A stretch of DNA of 64,000 nt from an uncultured Flavobacteriales bacterium (GCA_913020155.1 CAJWBA010000002.1:78457-142456), one strand, 5' to 3'. Shown: positions 1 through 9,766, numbered from the stretch's first letter. Made by a program: numbers and translations. The notes: generated by a model from the letters alone, not told the origin.

Positions 1-526
1 GGGTTTCGGAGGCAATTTTGACTTGTTTGTATTCCGGCATGGAATCCATGGTTTGCATGTTGTGTAAACGGTCTGCAATTTTGATGATGATAACTCGAAT
101 ATCATCATTGAGTGTCAAAAGCATTTTACGAAAATTCTCTGCTTGAAGAGAAATATCGGTATCTTTTTTGAGTCTTGAAATTTTAGTCAATCCATGAACA
201 ATCTTAGCTACGGTGTTTCCAAAAATACGTTCAATGTCATTTAAGGAATATTCGGTATCCTCTATGGTGTCATGAAGTAAAGCTGCGGCAATTGACGTTG
301 CGTCTAACCCAATTTCTGAGGCTACTATTTTGGCTACTGAAATAGGATGGAAAATGTAAGCTTCACCCGATTTACGCCTTTGCTCTTTATGGGCATCAAC
401 GGCGGTGTCAAAAGCTAAACGAATTAGTTTTTTGTCTTCCTTAGTGAGTTGGAGGTAACTGATACGAAGAAGCTCCTTGTATTGCTTGGCAATTTCTTTA
501 TTTTCTAGTTGTTCATCAACAATCAT
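1..526 (-). CDS. RelA/SpoT family (p)ppGpp synthetase/hydrolase, N-terminal part
   Basis: Partial gene: 175 codons from an ATG at 526 run off the left edge. The visible part is the HD hydrolase domain of a long RelA/SpoT homologue. It shows the HPxxVA segment near residues 60-65, the metal-binding HD pair at about residues 85-86 (LLHDTIEDT) and the KIADRLHNM motif near residue 158. In this family the domain hydrolyses the alarmone (p)ppGpp. The synthetase, TGS and ACT domains would lie outside the window. The intact HD pair suggests working hydrolase activity. It is the last visible gene of a minus-strand run and starts 43 nt after the TrmH-type gene. Confidence 0.9.
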   Translation of the reverse strand, partial: MIVDEQLENKEIAKQYKELLRISYLQLTKEDKKLIRLAFDTAVDAHKEQRRKSGEAYIFHPISVAKIVASEIGLDATSIAAALLHDTIEDTEYSLNDIERIFGNTVAKIVHGLTKISRLKKDTDISLQAENFRKMLLTLNDDIRVIIIKIADRLHNMQTMDSMPEYKQVKIASET

Positions 527-569
527 TCAGTAGTAAATTACGGAAACTAATTAAGCTTCCACAAATTTC

Positions 570-1370
570 TCATAAATTTCTTTGACGAATTGCTTCAAAA
601 AGTATTATTCCGGCTGCTACAGATACATTTAACGAGTCATTTAATCCTTTCATTGGGATTATGATATGATGCTCACTTTGGTTACACCAACTCTCTGAAA
701 GACCAGTATCTTCAGTTCCAACTGCTATTGCAGTGGCCGTTGTAAAATCTTCTTTGGTGTAGAGTTTTGCTTCTTGTGATAGCGCTGCACTGTAAAGTTT
801 TATTTTGTTGGATTCTAAAAATTGAAAAACTTCTTCATTACTTGTTATAGCAATTGGTATTGAAAAGAGACAACCTACACTGGATCGTATTACATTGGGA
901 TTGTACAAGTCAGTTTTGGGATTGGTAATGATCAATGCATCAAATTTACCAGCATCTATAGTCCTTGCCAAGGCACCAATATTCCCTGGTTTTTCTGGGG
1001 ATTCAGCAATTAAAATTAGAGGGTTTTCTTTAAGTTGAAGCTCGCATAGACGATGTTCTTTTTTTTGTGCGATCGCCAGTGCCTCACTGGTATTGGTTCG
1101 GTAACACAAAGATTTAAACAAAGGTTTAGCTAGTTGATGAAGCTCAACCTTTAGACCCATCAGTTTTTGTGTTAAAAGTTTTATCTTTTGGGATTGATAT
1201 TCTTCAGGCACATAAAGTTCTTCTATTTTGTAGCCGGCACGAAGTGCATATTTGATTTCTTTTACACCTTCAATTACAAATTGATTGTTTTCTTTTCTTT
1301 TTTTAAGTTTTTCTTGTAAGGCTTTGAGGATTTTTATTTTAGGGTTTTGAGCACTCGAAATATATCCCAT
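570..1370 (-). CDS. TrmH/SpoU family RNA 2'-O-ribose methyltransferase
   Basis: A 266-residue SPOUT methyltransferase that would transfer methyl from SAM to a ribose 2'-OH in rRNA or tRNA. The N-terminal 100 residues form the substrate-binding region typical of the family. The three SPOUT motifs follow: NIGALARTIDAG (motif 1, catalytic Arg and Asn) near 130, GTEDTGLS (motif 2) near 218, and the knot motif IPMKGLNDSLNVSVAAGI near 240. The length is normal. The gene lies 4 nt after the 439-codon amidohydrolase gene, so they are probably cotranscribed. The target nucleotide cannot be told from sequence. Confidence 0.9.
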   Translation of the reverse strand: MGYISSAQNPKIKILKALQEKLKKRKENNQFVIEGVKEIKYALRAGYKIEELYVPEEYQSQKIKLLTQKLMGLKVELHQLAKPLFKSLCYRTNTSEALAIAQKKEHRLCELQLKENPLILIAESPEKPGNIGALARTIDAGKFDALIITNPKTDLYNPNVIRSSVGCLFSIPIAITSNEEVFQFLESNKIKLYSAALSQEAKLYTKEDFTTATAIAVGTEDTGLSESWCNQSEHHIIIPMKGLNDSLNVSVAAGIILFEAIRQRNL

Positions 1371-1374
1371 CTTT

Positions 1375-2667
1375 TTATTTCCTTGAATACTTTTCCATGT
1401 AGCGTTTCCACAGTTCAGTTTGGTGTGTCTCTAGAGAAATATTTTTACCATTGATAAACGCATGGGTTAATTGGTTTGTTCTCATGTCTAGCGCGTCTCC
1501 TAATGACAGGAATAAGGTTGCATCTTTACCAACAGTAAGGCTCCCCAAACGGTCTGCTACTCCAAGAATTTTAGCTGCATTCAGTGTGATTAATTGAACT
1601 GCTTTTTCTTTGGGTACACCATAGGCTGCAAAAGTTCCTGCATAAAATGGGAGATTCCGTGTATTCATTCGCTCCATTCGTCCACTTACATCTATGGTGA
1701 TTGTAAGCCCAGCGTCCATTAGGATTTTAGCCATTTTGAAAGGAAGTTTAATGTCTTGATCTTCCAGCGTGGGTAAACGATGGGGCCTTGAGACAATAAC
1801 AGGGATGTCGTGTTCCGTAAGAAAATCAGTTGTTAAATATGCTTCTTTTCCACCTACCAACACGATTTTTTTGACCTGATGTTCTTTTAAAAACTGAATT
1901 CCATCTACTATTTCCCTATGACCATCTGCATGAAGGTAAACGGTTTGGTTTCCTGTAAAAGCATTTTTCATTGCCGCAAAAGGGAGGTGTTTTGTTTTTG
2001 ATTGGGTTTGGTTGTAGGCAAATGCCTCACTGATAAATTGATCTAAAGATTTAATTTTTTCTTCATAACTCTTTTGATTGTATTTCAATTCAGCTGTACT
2101 ACTTCTTCTGCTAGAAGTGTATGCTCTTGGCCAATTGATATGCAATCCTTCATCGGTTATTATTGCAGCATCTTCCCAATTCCAAGCATCAAATTGAACA
2201 ATTGAAGAGCTTCCAGAAATTACCCCTCGTGTTGGAACTATCTGTGCTGATAAAATTCCATTGGGTCTGAGACTTTCCACTACTTTTGACTCTGCATTGT
2301 AGGCTATGATTGTTCGGATATGAGGTAAATACTCACCAATTTCATTTAGATCATTTGTTGCACGAACAGCACCAATTTCGACCATCCCAACAGTAGCATT
2401 TGCAGCAATAAATCCAGGGTAAAGATGCTGCCCCTCAGCATTTATGGTTTTATCGTATTGATTTTTAACAAGATCAGAAGTTGTTATTTCTACAATTTTT
2501 CCTTCCCGAATACCCAGGGCGCTATTTTCTATCAGGCTACCGTCTCCTATATGTGCCGTTGCTCCGATAATGAGTATGGCTTTATTTTGATCAACTGCAG
2601 GGGTTTGTTGAGCAAATCCTTTATTGCAGCTTAGTAAAACAATTAATGTACAAATGTAATTTTTCAT
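1375..2667 (-). CDS. secreted amidohydrolase-fold protein lacking metal ligands
   Basis: An amidohydrolase superfamily protein of about 430 residues. I prefer the ATG at 2667 because it gives a clean Sec signal peptide (MKNYICTLIVLLSC, cleavage near FAQ). An ATG at 2694 is also in frame but would overlap the upstream gene by 17 nt. The composite beta-sandwich edges are recognisable (LYPGFIAANATVG near the start, and the C-terminal NAAKILGVADRLGSLTVGKDATL). However, the HxH motif expected after PGF is replaced by AANAT, and the late catalytic Asp region reads TIDVSGR. So the fold is clear but the metal site appears lost. It sits just downstream of the two-domain amidohydrolase and may act as its partner. 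Confidence 0.85.
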   Translation of the reverse strand: MKNYICTLIVLLSCNKGFAQQTPAVDQNKAILIIGATAHIGDGSLIENSALGIREGKIVEITTSDLVKNQYDKTINAEGQHLYPGFIAANATVGMVEIGAVRATNDLNEIGEYLPHIRTIIAYNAESKVVESLRPNGILSAQIVPTRGVISGSSSIVQFDAWNWEDAAIITDEGLHINWPRAYTSSRRSSTAELKYNQKSYEEKIKSLDQFISEAFAYNQTQSKTKHLPFAAMKNAFTGNQTVYLHADGHREIVDGIQFLKEHQVKKIVLVGGKEAYLTTDFLTEHDIPVIVSRPHRLPTLEDQDIKLPFKMAKILMDAGLTITIDVSGRMERMNTRNLPFYAGTFAAYGVPKEKAVQLITLNAAKILGVADRLGSLTVGKDATLFLSLGDALDMRTNQLTHAFINGKNISLETHQTELWKRYMEKYSRK

Positions 2668-2677
2668 AAGTAATATT

Positions 2678-5662
2678 TTAATCGAGGGTTTCACAATGAA
2701 ATTCTAGGCTCTTTTTTTGTTTTGGTTTTTGAGTGGGTACTCCATCACTTTTGGCTAAAAGCATGTCTTGAATCAGTTTATTTTTTTCTTTGGTAATTTG
2801 ATCTACTTGAGCAGTTGCCCGATCAAGATCATAGTAAAAAGCACCATCAATCATGGTTTTTTCAACTATACTGTAAATAGACATGGGATGATCAGACCAC
2901 AGAACAAGGTCTGCAGATTTTCCAACTTTAATACTTCCCACCTCATCATCAATATGAAGTAATTTTGCAGGGTTTAGTGTCACAAATTTCCATGCATCTT
3001 CCTCAGATACCCCTCCGTATTTCACTGCTTTTGCAGCTTCTTGATTCAGCCTCCTGGACATTTCAGAATCATCGGAGTTAAATGCAACTGTTACCCCTTG
3101 ACTATGCATGATAGCACCGTTGTATGGTATTGCGTCATTAACTTCAAATTTGTAAGCCCACCAATCAGAGAATGTTGATCCTCCTACACCGTGGTCTTTC
3201 ATTTTGTCGGCTACTTTGTACCCCTCTAAAATATGGGTAAAGGTGTTGATTCGAACTCCAAAACGATCAGCTACTTTCATGAGCATATTAATTTCACTTT
3301 GAACATAAGAATGACATGAGATAAATCGTTTTCCGTCTAAAATTTCAACTAGAGTTTCCATTTCAATATCATAACGAGGTGCATTTATTTTCGCTTTTAT
3401 TTTTTTAGGCGAATTATTATATTTTCTCCAAGTTTCCTTATATTCTTTAGCTCTTTGAAAATAATCTGTAAACACTTGTTCAACTCCCATTCGAGTTTGG
3501 GGAAAACGTCCATAACTTTGCCAGTTGGATTGTTTTACATTTTCACCTAGTGCAAATTTGATGTAGAGATCTGCATTAGGGTAAAGCAGTTTATCAGCAC
3601 TTTCTCCCCACTTTGGTTTGATAATTGCAGAACATCCCCCTATTGGGTTAGCAGATCCATGTAAGATTTGTAAAGTGGTAACTCCTCCCGAAAGGTTTCG
3701 ATAAAGGTTTATGTCATCTGGATTGATTACATCCTCGATAGCAACTTCTGCGGAAGAATTTTGTCCTCCCTCATTAATACTTGATGCAGCAATATGCGAA
3801 TGTTCATCGATAATTCCAGAGGTTAAGTGCTTTCCTGTTCCATCAATAATTTTTGCACCCTCGGCAGTATCAATTTTCCCTACTGCGTTTATTTTACCAT
3901 TGACAACCCAAACGCTTGCATTTTCAAGAATACCTTCTTCTTCGTTAGTCCAAACAGTTACATTGGTAAAAAGAATGTTTTCTGAGGTGGGAAGGGTTTT
4001 AAATCCAAAACCATTGTTTGGATAGGTAATGGGAAGTATTTTTTGTAAAACCTCTTTTTTCTTTTTACTATCTTTTTTTTTGGTTTGCTCAACTTTATCA
4101 GCACTCCAGTTAACATAGGTTCCATCAAAGAAAATACCGTCACCTTTTAGATTATCTGCGTTGTTTATTTTAGTTTTAAGTTGCGCAAACTTTGCATTAG
4201 TGCTGTCAGAAAATCTAAGGGTTAACCATCCGTTTATGTATTTTGCTGTTGTTTTTAATTTGGTAGAGTCTTGGGTGATTTTTGCATTTATTTTGGATTT
4301 ACTTTTTGAAAGGACAAGTTTGTATGAAGTTTCTTTTATATTTAGAGCATATTCTCCGTCAATTGATGTTTTAGGTTTTGATTTTGTAATGTGTTGATGT
4401 CCCTGAACCCAATTTTGTTCGATTTCAGTTTCTTTGTCAAATAGAGGGCCGTTGGTTATTATTAAGTTTGCCAAAGCTCCTTTTTTTAATTCACCTATTT
4501 TTCCTTCTTGGTTGATTAATTGTGCCGGGATTGTTGTTAGCGAAGCCAAAGCCCTTTCAGGAGATAATCCGTATTGAACAGCTTTTCGGATGTTTGGCAA
4601 AAAGTCTTTTACATTTTTTAAGTCACTGGATGTAAATGCAAATTTAATGCCTGCATTTGCAATTTGTTTGGGATTTGTTGGAGCTTGATTCCAATAGCGC
4701 ATTTGATTTAAAGATAATTTTTGTGCTAAAAAGGGATCTTCAACATCATAGGCATCAGGGAAATTGACAGGAATCAACAGCTGTGGTTTTAATTTTTTAA
4801 GAGTATTGAGTTGTTCATACTCATTTCCATAGGCTTTGATAATGTATTTTTCTCCAAATTCATAACCGATTTTAGCAGCCCTAGCCACATCAAGTTTGTT
4901 AGAAGTTTCAAAAATTGAGGGAAGTGATTGGTTCTTTATTATGGCCTCTAAAGCCATATCCTTGTTTTTTGCACCCCCGTTTGCATACCATTTGGTATCG
5001 TGATAAACTTGGCGAATAAGCGCCATAGCTCCCATGATTGAACCAGGATAATATTGCCCTGAGGTATTACTTTTTTTAAAGGATAGATGTTGTGCTGCTC
5101 GATCTTCTAACATTCGGTGTCCATTGTTTTGATCGTCGTTTAGGGCAACCAATAGACTTGTTCCTCGATGAATCCCTTCTTTCCGGTGACTGTTTACCAC
5201 TCCAAACCCAGATGCTCGTAATTCTTTTGCTTTCTTTGGGTCGTATTTAAAATCCTGATGACTGTTGTAGTCAGCAAGGATATGATCGTTCCAATAAAAC
5301 CCTTTTCTGTTTGAATGGTATTGGATACTCCTGCGCCCACTTGGACTTCCTTTGAGGGCAGGAACTCCAAAATTCGAATGTAGCTCTATGAAAGAAGGAT
5401 AAATGTGCTTTCCTTCAAAATTGTAAACTACAGCATTACGAGGAATAGCAATTGAGTTTCCAACATTCGTTATTTTCCCGTTTTCAATTAGAATCATTCC
5501 CTTTTCTAATTGCCTCAGTGGATTGATGTGTAGGACTGCTCCAGTAATTAAAATTTGTTTTGAATTTAAAGTTTTAACTCCCGTGTTGGTAGGAAAGTAT
5601 TCTTGTGCTACCAGAGAACTAAAAGAAATAAAAAAAGTGAAAATCAAGTGAATTGGTTTCAT
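2678..5662 (-). CDS. secreted two-domain amidohydrolase
   Basis: A 994-residue exported protein (signal peptide to about residue 20, SSLVAQ) with two consecutive amidohydrolase domains. The N-terminal copy (about 30-430) has the usual PGF-type entry, but HxH is changed to HSN (SFIELHSNFG near 95), so it is probably not catalytic. A variable linker of about 140 residues with a Lys-rich stretch follows. The C-terminal copy (about 570-960) keeps the full ligand set: HSH near 617, single His residues in FISCHSY and FTHILEG, and the late Asp in FNSDDSEM. It then ends with NPAKLLHIDDEVGSIKVGKSADLVLW. The likely role is hydrolysis of cyclic amides or peptides in the periplasm; the substrate is unknown. 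It is translationally close to the next amidohydrolase gene. Confidence 0.88.
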   Translation of the reverse strand: MKPIHLIFTFFISFSSLVAQEYFPTNTGVKTLNSKQILITGAVLHINPLRQLEKGMILIENGKITNVGNSIAIPRNAVVYNFEGKHIYPSFIELHSNFGVPALKGSPSGRRSIQYHSNRKGFYWNDHILADYNSHQDFKYDPKKAKELRASGFGVVNSHRKEGIHRGTSLLVALNDDQNNGHRMLEDRAAQHLSFKKSNTSGQYYPGSIMGAMALIRQVYHDTKWYANGGAKNKDMALEAIIKNQSLPSIFETSNKLDVARAAKIGYEFGEKYIIKAYGNEYEQLNTLKKLKPQLLIPVNFPDAYDVEDPFLAQKLSLNQMRYWNQAPTNPKQIANAGIKFAFTSSDLKNVKDFLPNIRKAVQYGLSPERALASLTTIPAQLINQEGKIGELKKGALANLIITNGPLFDKETEIEQNWVQGHQHITKSKPKTSIDGEYALNIKETSYKLVLSKSKSKINAKITQDSTKLKTTAKYINGWLTLRFSDSTNAKFAQLKTKINNADNLKGDGIFFDGTYVNWSADKVEQTKKKDSKKKKEVLQKILPITYPNNGFGFKTLPTSENILFTNVTVWTNEEEGILENASVWVVNGKINAVGKIDTAEGAKIIDGTGKHLTSGIIDEHSHIAASSINEGGQNSSAEVAIEDVINPDDINLYRNLSGGVTTLQILHGSANPIGGCSAIIKPKWGESADKLLYPNADLYIKFALGENVKQSNWQSYGRFPQTRMGVEQVFTDYFQRAKEYKETWRKYNNSPKKIKAKINAPRYDIEMETLVEILDGKRFISCHSYVQSEINMLMKVADRFGVRINTFTHILEGYKVADKMKDHGVGGSTFSDWWAYKFEVNDAIPYNGAIMHSQGVTVAFNSDDSEMSRRLNQEAAKAVKYGGVSEEDAWKFVTLNPAKLLHIDDEVGSIKVGKSADLVLWSDHPMSIYSIVEKTMIDGAFYYDLDRATAQVDQITKEKNKLIQDMLLAKSDGVPTQKPKQKKSLEFHCETLD

Positions 5663-5697
5663 TGAGTTTAAATTTAGTTATTCAATTTACGCTTTTT

Positions 5698-6762
5698 TTA
5701 ATTTAAAAACTCAAATTCATTTTCATTGTAAAACGCCACTAATAAAGCTACTATTTGATTGTAGCTCTTAATTCCAGATTCCTGACCATTTAATTTTAAA
5801 TAGTTGTCATAGGAACTTTTGAATAAAGGTTCAAAAGGATTTTTGTATTTCTCCCAAAAAATTTGGTTTTCCCTTAAATTTTTAAAAATCCCAGCATTCA
5901 ATTCTTGAAGTAATTGTTTAGCTTGATCTGGTTTTCTTTTGTTGAGGTCGCTGAAACAATGTCTTAGCGCAAAGAGTGCGGCGGTATATTTTAGAAAAAG
6001 ATCCTTATTTTTCAGTGTGTTTACTAGAGCGATAAAATTGGCTTCGTTTTCTGCAGCATAACCCAGTTGATGTGCCATTTCATGTGCAATTGTAACGGGT
6101 AAATTGACTTTGGGTATCAGCATATTAACTTGGGCTTCTAATGTAAAAGGATTGAGATAACCTGCATATCCCATATAACTTAAAGGTAAACTGAAAATTG
6201 AACCTTTTACTTTTGGAATTTTTATGGAACTGTCCCACAAATCTGAATAGTTGTTGTGTACTTTATCAACTATTTTTTTTTTGGAATAGGGAATAATAAT
6301 TGCCAGGGTATCAGATTCACTCAGCTGATTGTGAAGATTGTTGCTCAAAAGTACGAAACGACACGTTAAATCAATTAGTAAAGAATCTGAGTATTGTTTT
6401 TGAACATTTAGTTTTTTTGCCAAAGGAACTCTATAATAATTTAGGCCCCAATTTAACTGAAAGATGAAAAAAATTAAGCTCGTGGTTATTCCAAGATTGA
6501 TTAAACTTTTGAAACTGAGATTTCTGTGTTTAAAAATGAAATAAACTATTGAGTAACTAAGGTAAATGCCTAGAGTCAAATACAAGCAGTCTCCCAAAGA
6601 GAGGGGGATGTGTTTGAATAAAAATTGATTAACATTGAAAAGAATTGGGAATATTTTTTGTGAAAAATAAAACTCAACTTTTTCAGGATAATGACTTAAT
6701 ATTCTTACCACAAGTATTTGAGGAAGGAAGCTAAGTGCCAAAAGTACTTTCAATGTTTTCAT
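5698..6762 (-). CDS. DUF3810 membrane protein with zincin-like HExxH motif
   Basis: 354 residues with three hydrophobic segments in the first 105 residues and then a soluble domain. Near residue 228 it carries TIAHEMAHQLGYAAENEANF, a HExxH zinc site followed by a downstream Glu. This matches the family usually called DUF3810. A membrane-bound metallopeptidase is plausible, but I know of no demonstrated activity. It lies 35 nt upstream (on this strand) of the two-domain amidohydrolase. Confidence 0.82.
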   Translation of the reverse strand: MKTLKVLLALSFLPQILVVRILSHYPEKVEFYFSQKIFPILFNVNQFLFKHIPLSLGDCLYLTLGIYLSYSIVYFIFKHRNLSFKSLINLGITTSLIFFIFQLNWGLNYYRVPLAKKLNVQKQYSDSLLIDLTCRFVLLSNNLHNQLSESDTLAIIIPYSKKKIVDKVHNNYSDLWDSSIKIPKVKGSIFSLPLSYMGYAGYLNPFTLEAQVNMLIPKVNLPVTIAHEMAHQLGYAAENEANFIALVNTLKNKDLFLKYTAALFALRHCFSDLNKRKPDQAKQLLQELNAGIFKNLRENQIFWEKYKNPFEPLFKSSYDNYLKLNGQESGIKSYNQIVALLVAFYNENEFEFLN

Positions 6763-6919
6763 TTTACCAATGCAAAGTGAAGAAGGCTTAACAATTCTTA
6801 TTTTCTTCTCGCTTTACACTTATGGAAGAAGAAATGACAAGAAGTAAAGATGTTTTATCAGGATTTTTTTAGGGGTTGTGCTTGTTTTTTTTGGGAACAA
6901 TTTCACCAATATTGTTTTT

Positions 6920-7999
6920 TTACTTAATAATCTCAACTATTTCAAGTTCAAAAATTAAGTTAGATTTTGGAGGAATTCCTTGTACTCCTTCCTCTCCGTA
7001 TGCAAGGTTGTAGGGTACAAAAATAGTTGCTTTATCACCCAGCCTTAAAAGTCTTAGACCTTCTTTGAAACCTTCAATCATTTTTGCTTCTGGGCTACAA
7101 TCAGCCTCAATGGGGCGATAAGCATTGGCAATTTTACGTTGCTCGTTTACTGCTTCCAAAGCTTCTGCAATTTCGAGTTTACTGGTTTCGAGTAAATTTC
7201 CGTCTTCAAAGTAAACAGCGTAATGTGCTCTTACTTTGTTAGTGGTAGTAGCTTTTGGTCCCGATCCATTTTCTGTAATAATATATTGAAGTCCTGAAGC
7301 TGTAGTTGTTGCTTTTGCTTTTTGCTCCTCAAACTTGTCTGATGTGTTTAACCCAATGACTTGTCGTCTTTCTTCCTTTTCTACTTTTTCAGTTTCAATT
7401 TCTTGAAAGTGTTCTTTGAAAATCTTGGGAGCATCAAAGTTTTTTGCATCAGAACCTTTACGGATGATTGTTACTTTTTTGATAGTGTCGTTTTGTGCAA
7501 TACTATCAACAACATTCTGACCGATTACAACTTTCCCAAAAACGGTGTGTTTTCCATCCAACCAAGGGGTTGCTTTGTGAGTAATAAAAAATTGACTTCC
7601 GTTGGTACCTGGCCCTGCATTTGCCATCGATAAAATTCCAGGTCCACTATGACTCAGGTCTTCATTAACTTCATCGTCGAATTTGTATCCAGGCCCACCA
7701 GATCCCGTTGCAGTTGGGTCACCTCCTTGAATCATAAAGTCTGTAATAACTCTATGAAATAGGATACCATCGTAGTATTTTTTATTTAAAAAATTCTGAC
7801 TTACCATTTCGTTTTCTCCTTCACTGAGTGAAACAAAATTAGCAACTGTTACAGGTGTTTTTTCGAGTTCCAAAGAAACAACTATGGATCCTTTATTGGT
7901 TTCAATGTTAGCATAAAGTCCTGAATCTAATTCTGGGTATTGAGATGCACAGCCAACAAGAATGAGTAATGATAGGATTAAATGGGTGATTTTATTCAT
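6920..7999 (-). CDS. lipoprotein peptidyl-prolyl isomerase, cyclophilin-FKBP fusion
   Basis: A 359-residue lipoprotein (lipobox LVGC at residues 14-17). A cyclophilin domain (about 28-175) has the active-site stretch [14 protein letters not shown] and the [16 protein letters not shown] motif. After a Glu/Lys-rich linker (about 190-225) comes an FKBP domain (about 232-358) with [19 protein letters not shown] at the end and an insert of about 30 residues in the first half. Both families catalyse proline cis-trans isomerisation, so this is a dual-family immunophilin, a layout already reported from Flavobacterium. It would fold exported or outer-membrane proteins in the periplasm. It lies next to gldI, itself FKBP-like. 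Confidence 0.9.
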   Translation of the reverse strand: MNKITHLILSLLILVGCASQYPELDSGLYANIETNKGSIVVSLELEKTPVTVANFVSLSEGENEMVSQNFLNKKYYDGILFHRVITDFMIQGGDPTATGSGGPGYKFDDEVNEDLSHSGPGILSMANAGPGTNGSQFFITHKATPWLDGKHTVFGKVVIGQNVVDSIAQNDTIKKVTIIRKGSDAKNFDAPKIFKEHFQEIETEKVEKEERRQVIGLNTSDKFEEQKAKATTTASGLQYIITENGSGPKATTTNKVRAHYAVYFEDGNLLETSKLEIAEALEAVNEQRKIANAYRPIEADCSPEAKMIEGFKEGLRLLRLGDKATIFVPYNLAYGEEGVQGIPPKSNLIFELEIVEIIK

Positions 8000-8036
8000 G
8001 GAATTAATTTAAGATATTGATGCAAAGATGCACATT

Positions 8037-8582
8037 TTAATTTTTAATTGAATGTGAGACTAATTTTATTGTAAAACGCAGGGGTTGATTAATGTCAACT
8101 TTTTCGTCATCTCCCTTGTATCCGTAGCAAAGGTGTGATGGAAAAAGAAATGTGGCGACTTCATTAACACTTAAAACCTTAACAGCTTCTCGTAATGCAG
8201 GTAACAATTCTTCTTTATCTACCAAATAACTAACTGTTCCGAGTTCCATTTCATCGTACAGAACTTTTCCATCTAGAGCTTCTATTTTGTAATCAAAACC
8301 AACCATGTCTCCTCTTTTGGGTCTTACTTTTAATGAATCTGTTTCAACTAAATAGGCATACCAAAAACCTGTAGAAGAAGCAATGTAATTGCGTGTTGAA
8401 TCTCGAAATATGATTTTTTTAAATTGTAGCTGCTGTTGGTTGATTATATTTTTATTTCGCTCGACCGATCCTTTTAAAAAAGATTCTTTTTTTATGTTAA
8501 TGGGTTTACGTGGTTGGTGTTGTGTACAACCGATGGCTAAAAAAAGTAGAATAAAATTAAATTGTAATTTGTGCAAACTCAT
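8037..8582 (-). CDS. gldI: GldI-type FKBP-like lipoprotein (gliding motility-associated PPIase)
   Basis: A 181-residue lipoprotein (lipobox LAIGC) with an FKBP domain from about residue 85 to the end (RGDMVGFDYKIEALDGKVLY, then FLFPSHLCYGYKGD). The size, the long N-terminal linker and the position between a DHH phosphoesterase and a larger PPIase match gldI of flavobacteria. In that group GldI is needed for gliding, probably by folding components of the gliding/T9SS machinery. Its ATG overlaps the stop of the DHH gene (ATGA, 8579-8582), so the two are translationally coupled. No other gld genes are in the window, so motility itself is not shown. Confidence 0.75.
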   Translation of the reverse strand: MSLHKLQFNFILLFLAIGCTQHQPRKPINIKKESFLKGSVERNKNIINQQQLQFKKIIFRDSTRNYIASSTGFWYAYLVETDSLKVRPKRGDMVGFDYKIEALDGKVLYDEMELGTVSYLVDKEELLPALREAVKVLSVNEVATFLFPSHLCYGYKGDDEKVDINQPLRFTIKLVSHSIKN

Positions 8583-9589
8583 TTCAATTGGTCTTTGTAT
8601 TGTAAGATGGTTTCATGAACTTTTTGAGTTGTCATCTCCAAGTTTTCGTATGAAACCCCACCAGCTGCATTGTGGTGCCCACCTCCATTAAAATGTTTTC
8701 TAGCAAACTGATTTACATTAAATTCTCCTTTTGAACGGAATGACATTTTAATGATTTTTTCTTGCGTATTTTCTATTAAGATGACAGCAAATTTTATGCC
8801 ATCTAAACTGAGACCATAGTTTACAAAACCTTCTGTATCTCCTTTTTTAAAATCAAATTGGGTAAGCTCTTTTTGGCTTAGGGTAATGTAAACTGCATTG
8901 AGTGGTTCAACTTTCACCAAGTTGGTTAGTGCTTTACCTAAAAGTTGTAGCCGACCAAAACTGTAGGTATCGTAAATGTTAATATGGATCTGAGTATGAT
9001 TGATACCCATATCCAAGAGGTTCGATACAATACTATGGGTAACACCGGTGGTTGATTTAAAGCGGAATGAACCTGAATCCGTCATGATACCCGTATAAAT
9101 ACAGGTTGCGATGGTTTTATTGATTAGAGAAACGTCTAGTGCTTCAATAAGGTTGTAAACCATTTCACAAGTAGAACCAAGACTGGGATCAGAATACATC
9201 AAGTCGGCATAATCATCGGGTTGCTCATGATGATCAATCATAACTTTTATTGCCCTACAATTGTCAATGACTTCATCCATAGGTTTAATTCTACTCAAAC
9301 TATTAAAGTCCAAAGTAAAAATGAGATCAGCTTCTAGGAGTAATTTTTCACTCTCTTCTTCTGATTTGTTGTATTTTATTATTTGTTCTTGACCTGGAAT
9401 CCATTCTAAAAATTCAGGATATTCGTTTGGCGAAATAACCGAGCACGAATGACCCATTAAATCAAAAAAATGCTTCAATCCTAAACAACTCCCAAGGGCA
9501 TCTCCATCGGGGTTTTTATGTGGAATAATCACGATTTCCTTTCGGTTTGAAAGCTGTTCTTTCAGAGTGAGGATAAAGTTGTTTTTCAT
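8579..9589 (-). CDS. nrnA: DHH/DHHA1 phosphoesterase, NrnA-like oligoribonuclease/pAp phosphatase
   Basis: 336 residues with the standard DHH-DHHA1 layout. Metal motifs are visible in order: IIPHKNPDGDALGS (residues about 21-34), DFNSLSR (about 99), MIDHHEQPDD (about 116), and the C-terminal substrate motif GGGHHNAAGG near residue 310. NrnA-type enzymes degrade nanoRNA and dephosphorylate 3'-phosphoadenosine 5'-phosphate in the cytoplasm. It is the first gene of the nrnA-gldI-PPIase run and is divergent from ndk. Confidence 0.88.
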   Translation of the reverse strand: MKNNFILTLKEQLSNRKEIVIIPHKNPDGDALGSCLGLKHFFDLMGHSCSVISPNEYPEFLEWIPGQEQIIKYNKSEEESEKLLLEADLIFTLDFNSLSRIKPMDEVIDNCRAIKVMIDHHEQPDDYADLMYSDPSLGSTCEMVYNLIEALDVSLINKTIATCIYTGIMTDSGSFRFKSTTGVTHSIVSNLLDMGINHTQIHINIYDTYSFGRLQLLGKALTNLVKVEPLNAVYITLSQKELTQFDFKKGDTEGFVNYGLSLDGIKFAVILIENTQEKIIKMSFRSKGEFNVNQFARKHFNGGGHHNAAGGVSYENLEMTTQKVHETILQYKDQLK

Positions 9590-9740
9590 ACCCTGCTAAG
9601 ATACCAATCCTTTCTCAAAAAATTCTATTGTTTCTACAATTAAAGTATTCACTATTTATAAACAAACCAAAGGATCAAGCTTATTTTCCTTGATGTAATT
9701 AAAAAAAGGTCTTTCTAACTAAAGTTTCGACTCCTTTTGA

Positions 9741-9748
9741 TAAATTTG
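9741..9748 (+). promoter_or_regulatory. Bacteroidetes-type -7 element upstream of ndk
   Basis: TAAATTTG fits the Bacteroidetes -7 consensus TAnnTTTG and lies 18 nt before the ndk ATG. I see no good TTG -33 element at the usual spacing, so this is a partial match. Confidence 0.45.
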
Positions 9749-9766
9749 CATCACAAAAAAAATTCT

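Noticed and set aside
2685..2702. parS-like GTTTCAC...TGAAA motif
   Set aside because: The arms are not in parS register (one extra base, missing CGTG centre), and it lies inside coding sequence.
3711..4397. Plus-strand open frames of 78-104 codons
   Set aside because: Antisense to the amidohydrolase gene, with no recognisable domain.
5663..5700. Terminator-like AT-rich inverted repeat between DUF3810 and amidohydrolase genes
   Set aside because: The stem is interrupted, nearly all A/T, and overlaps the gene start.
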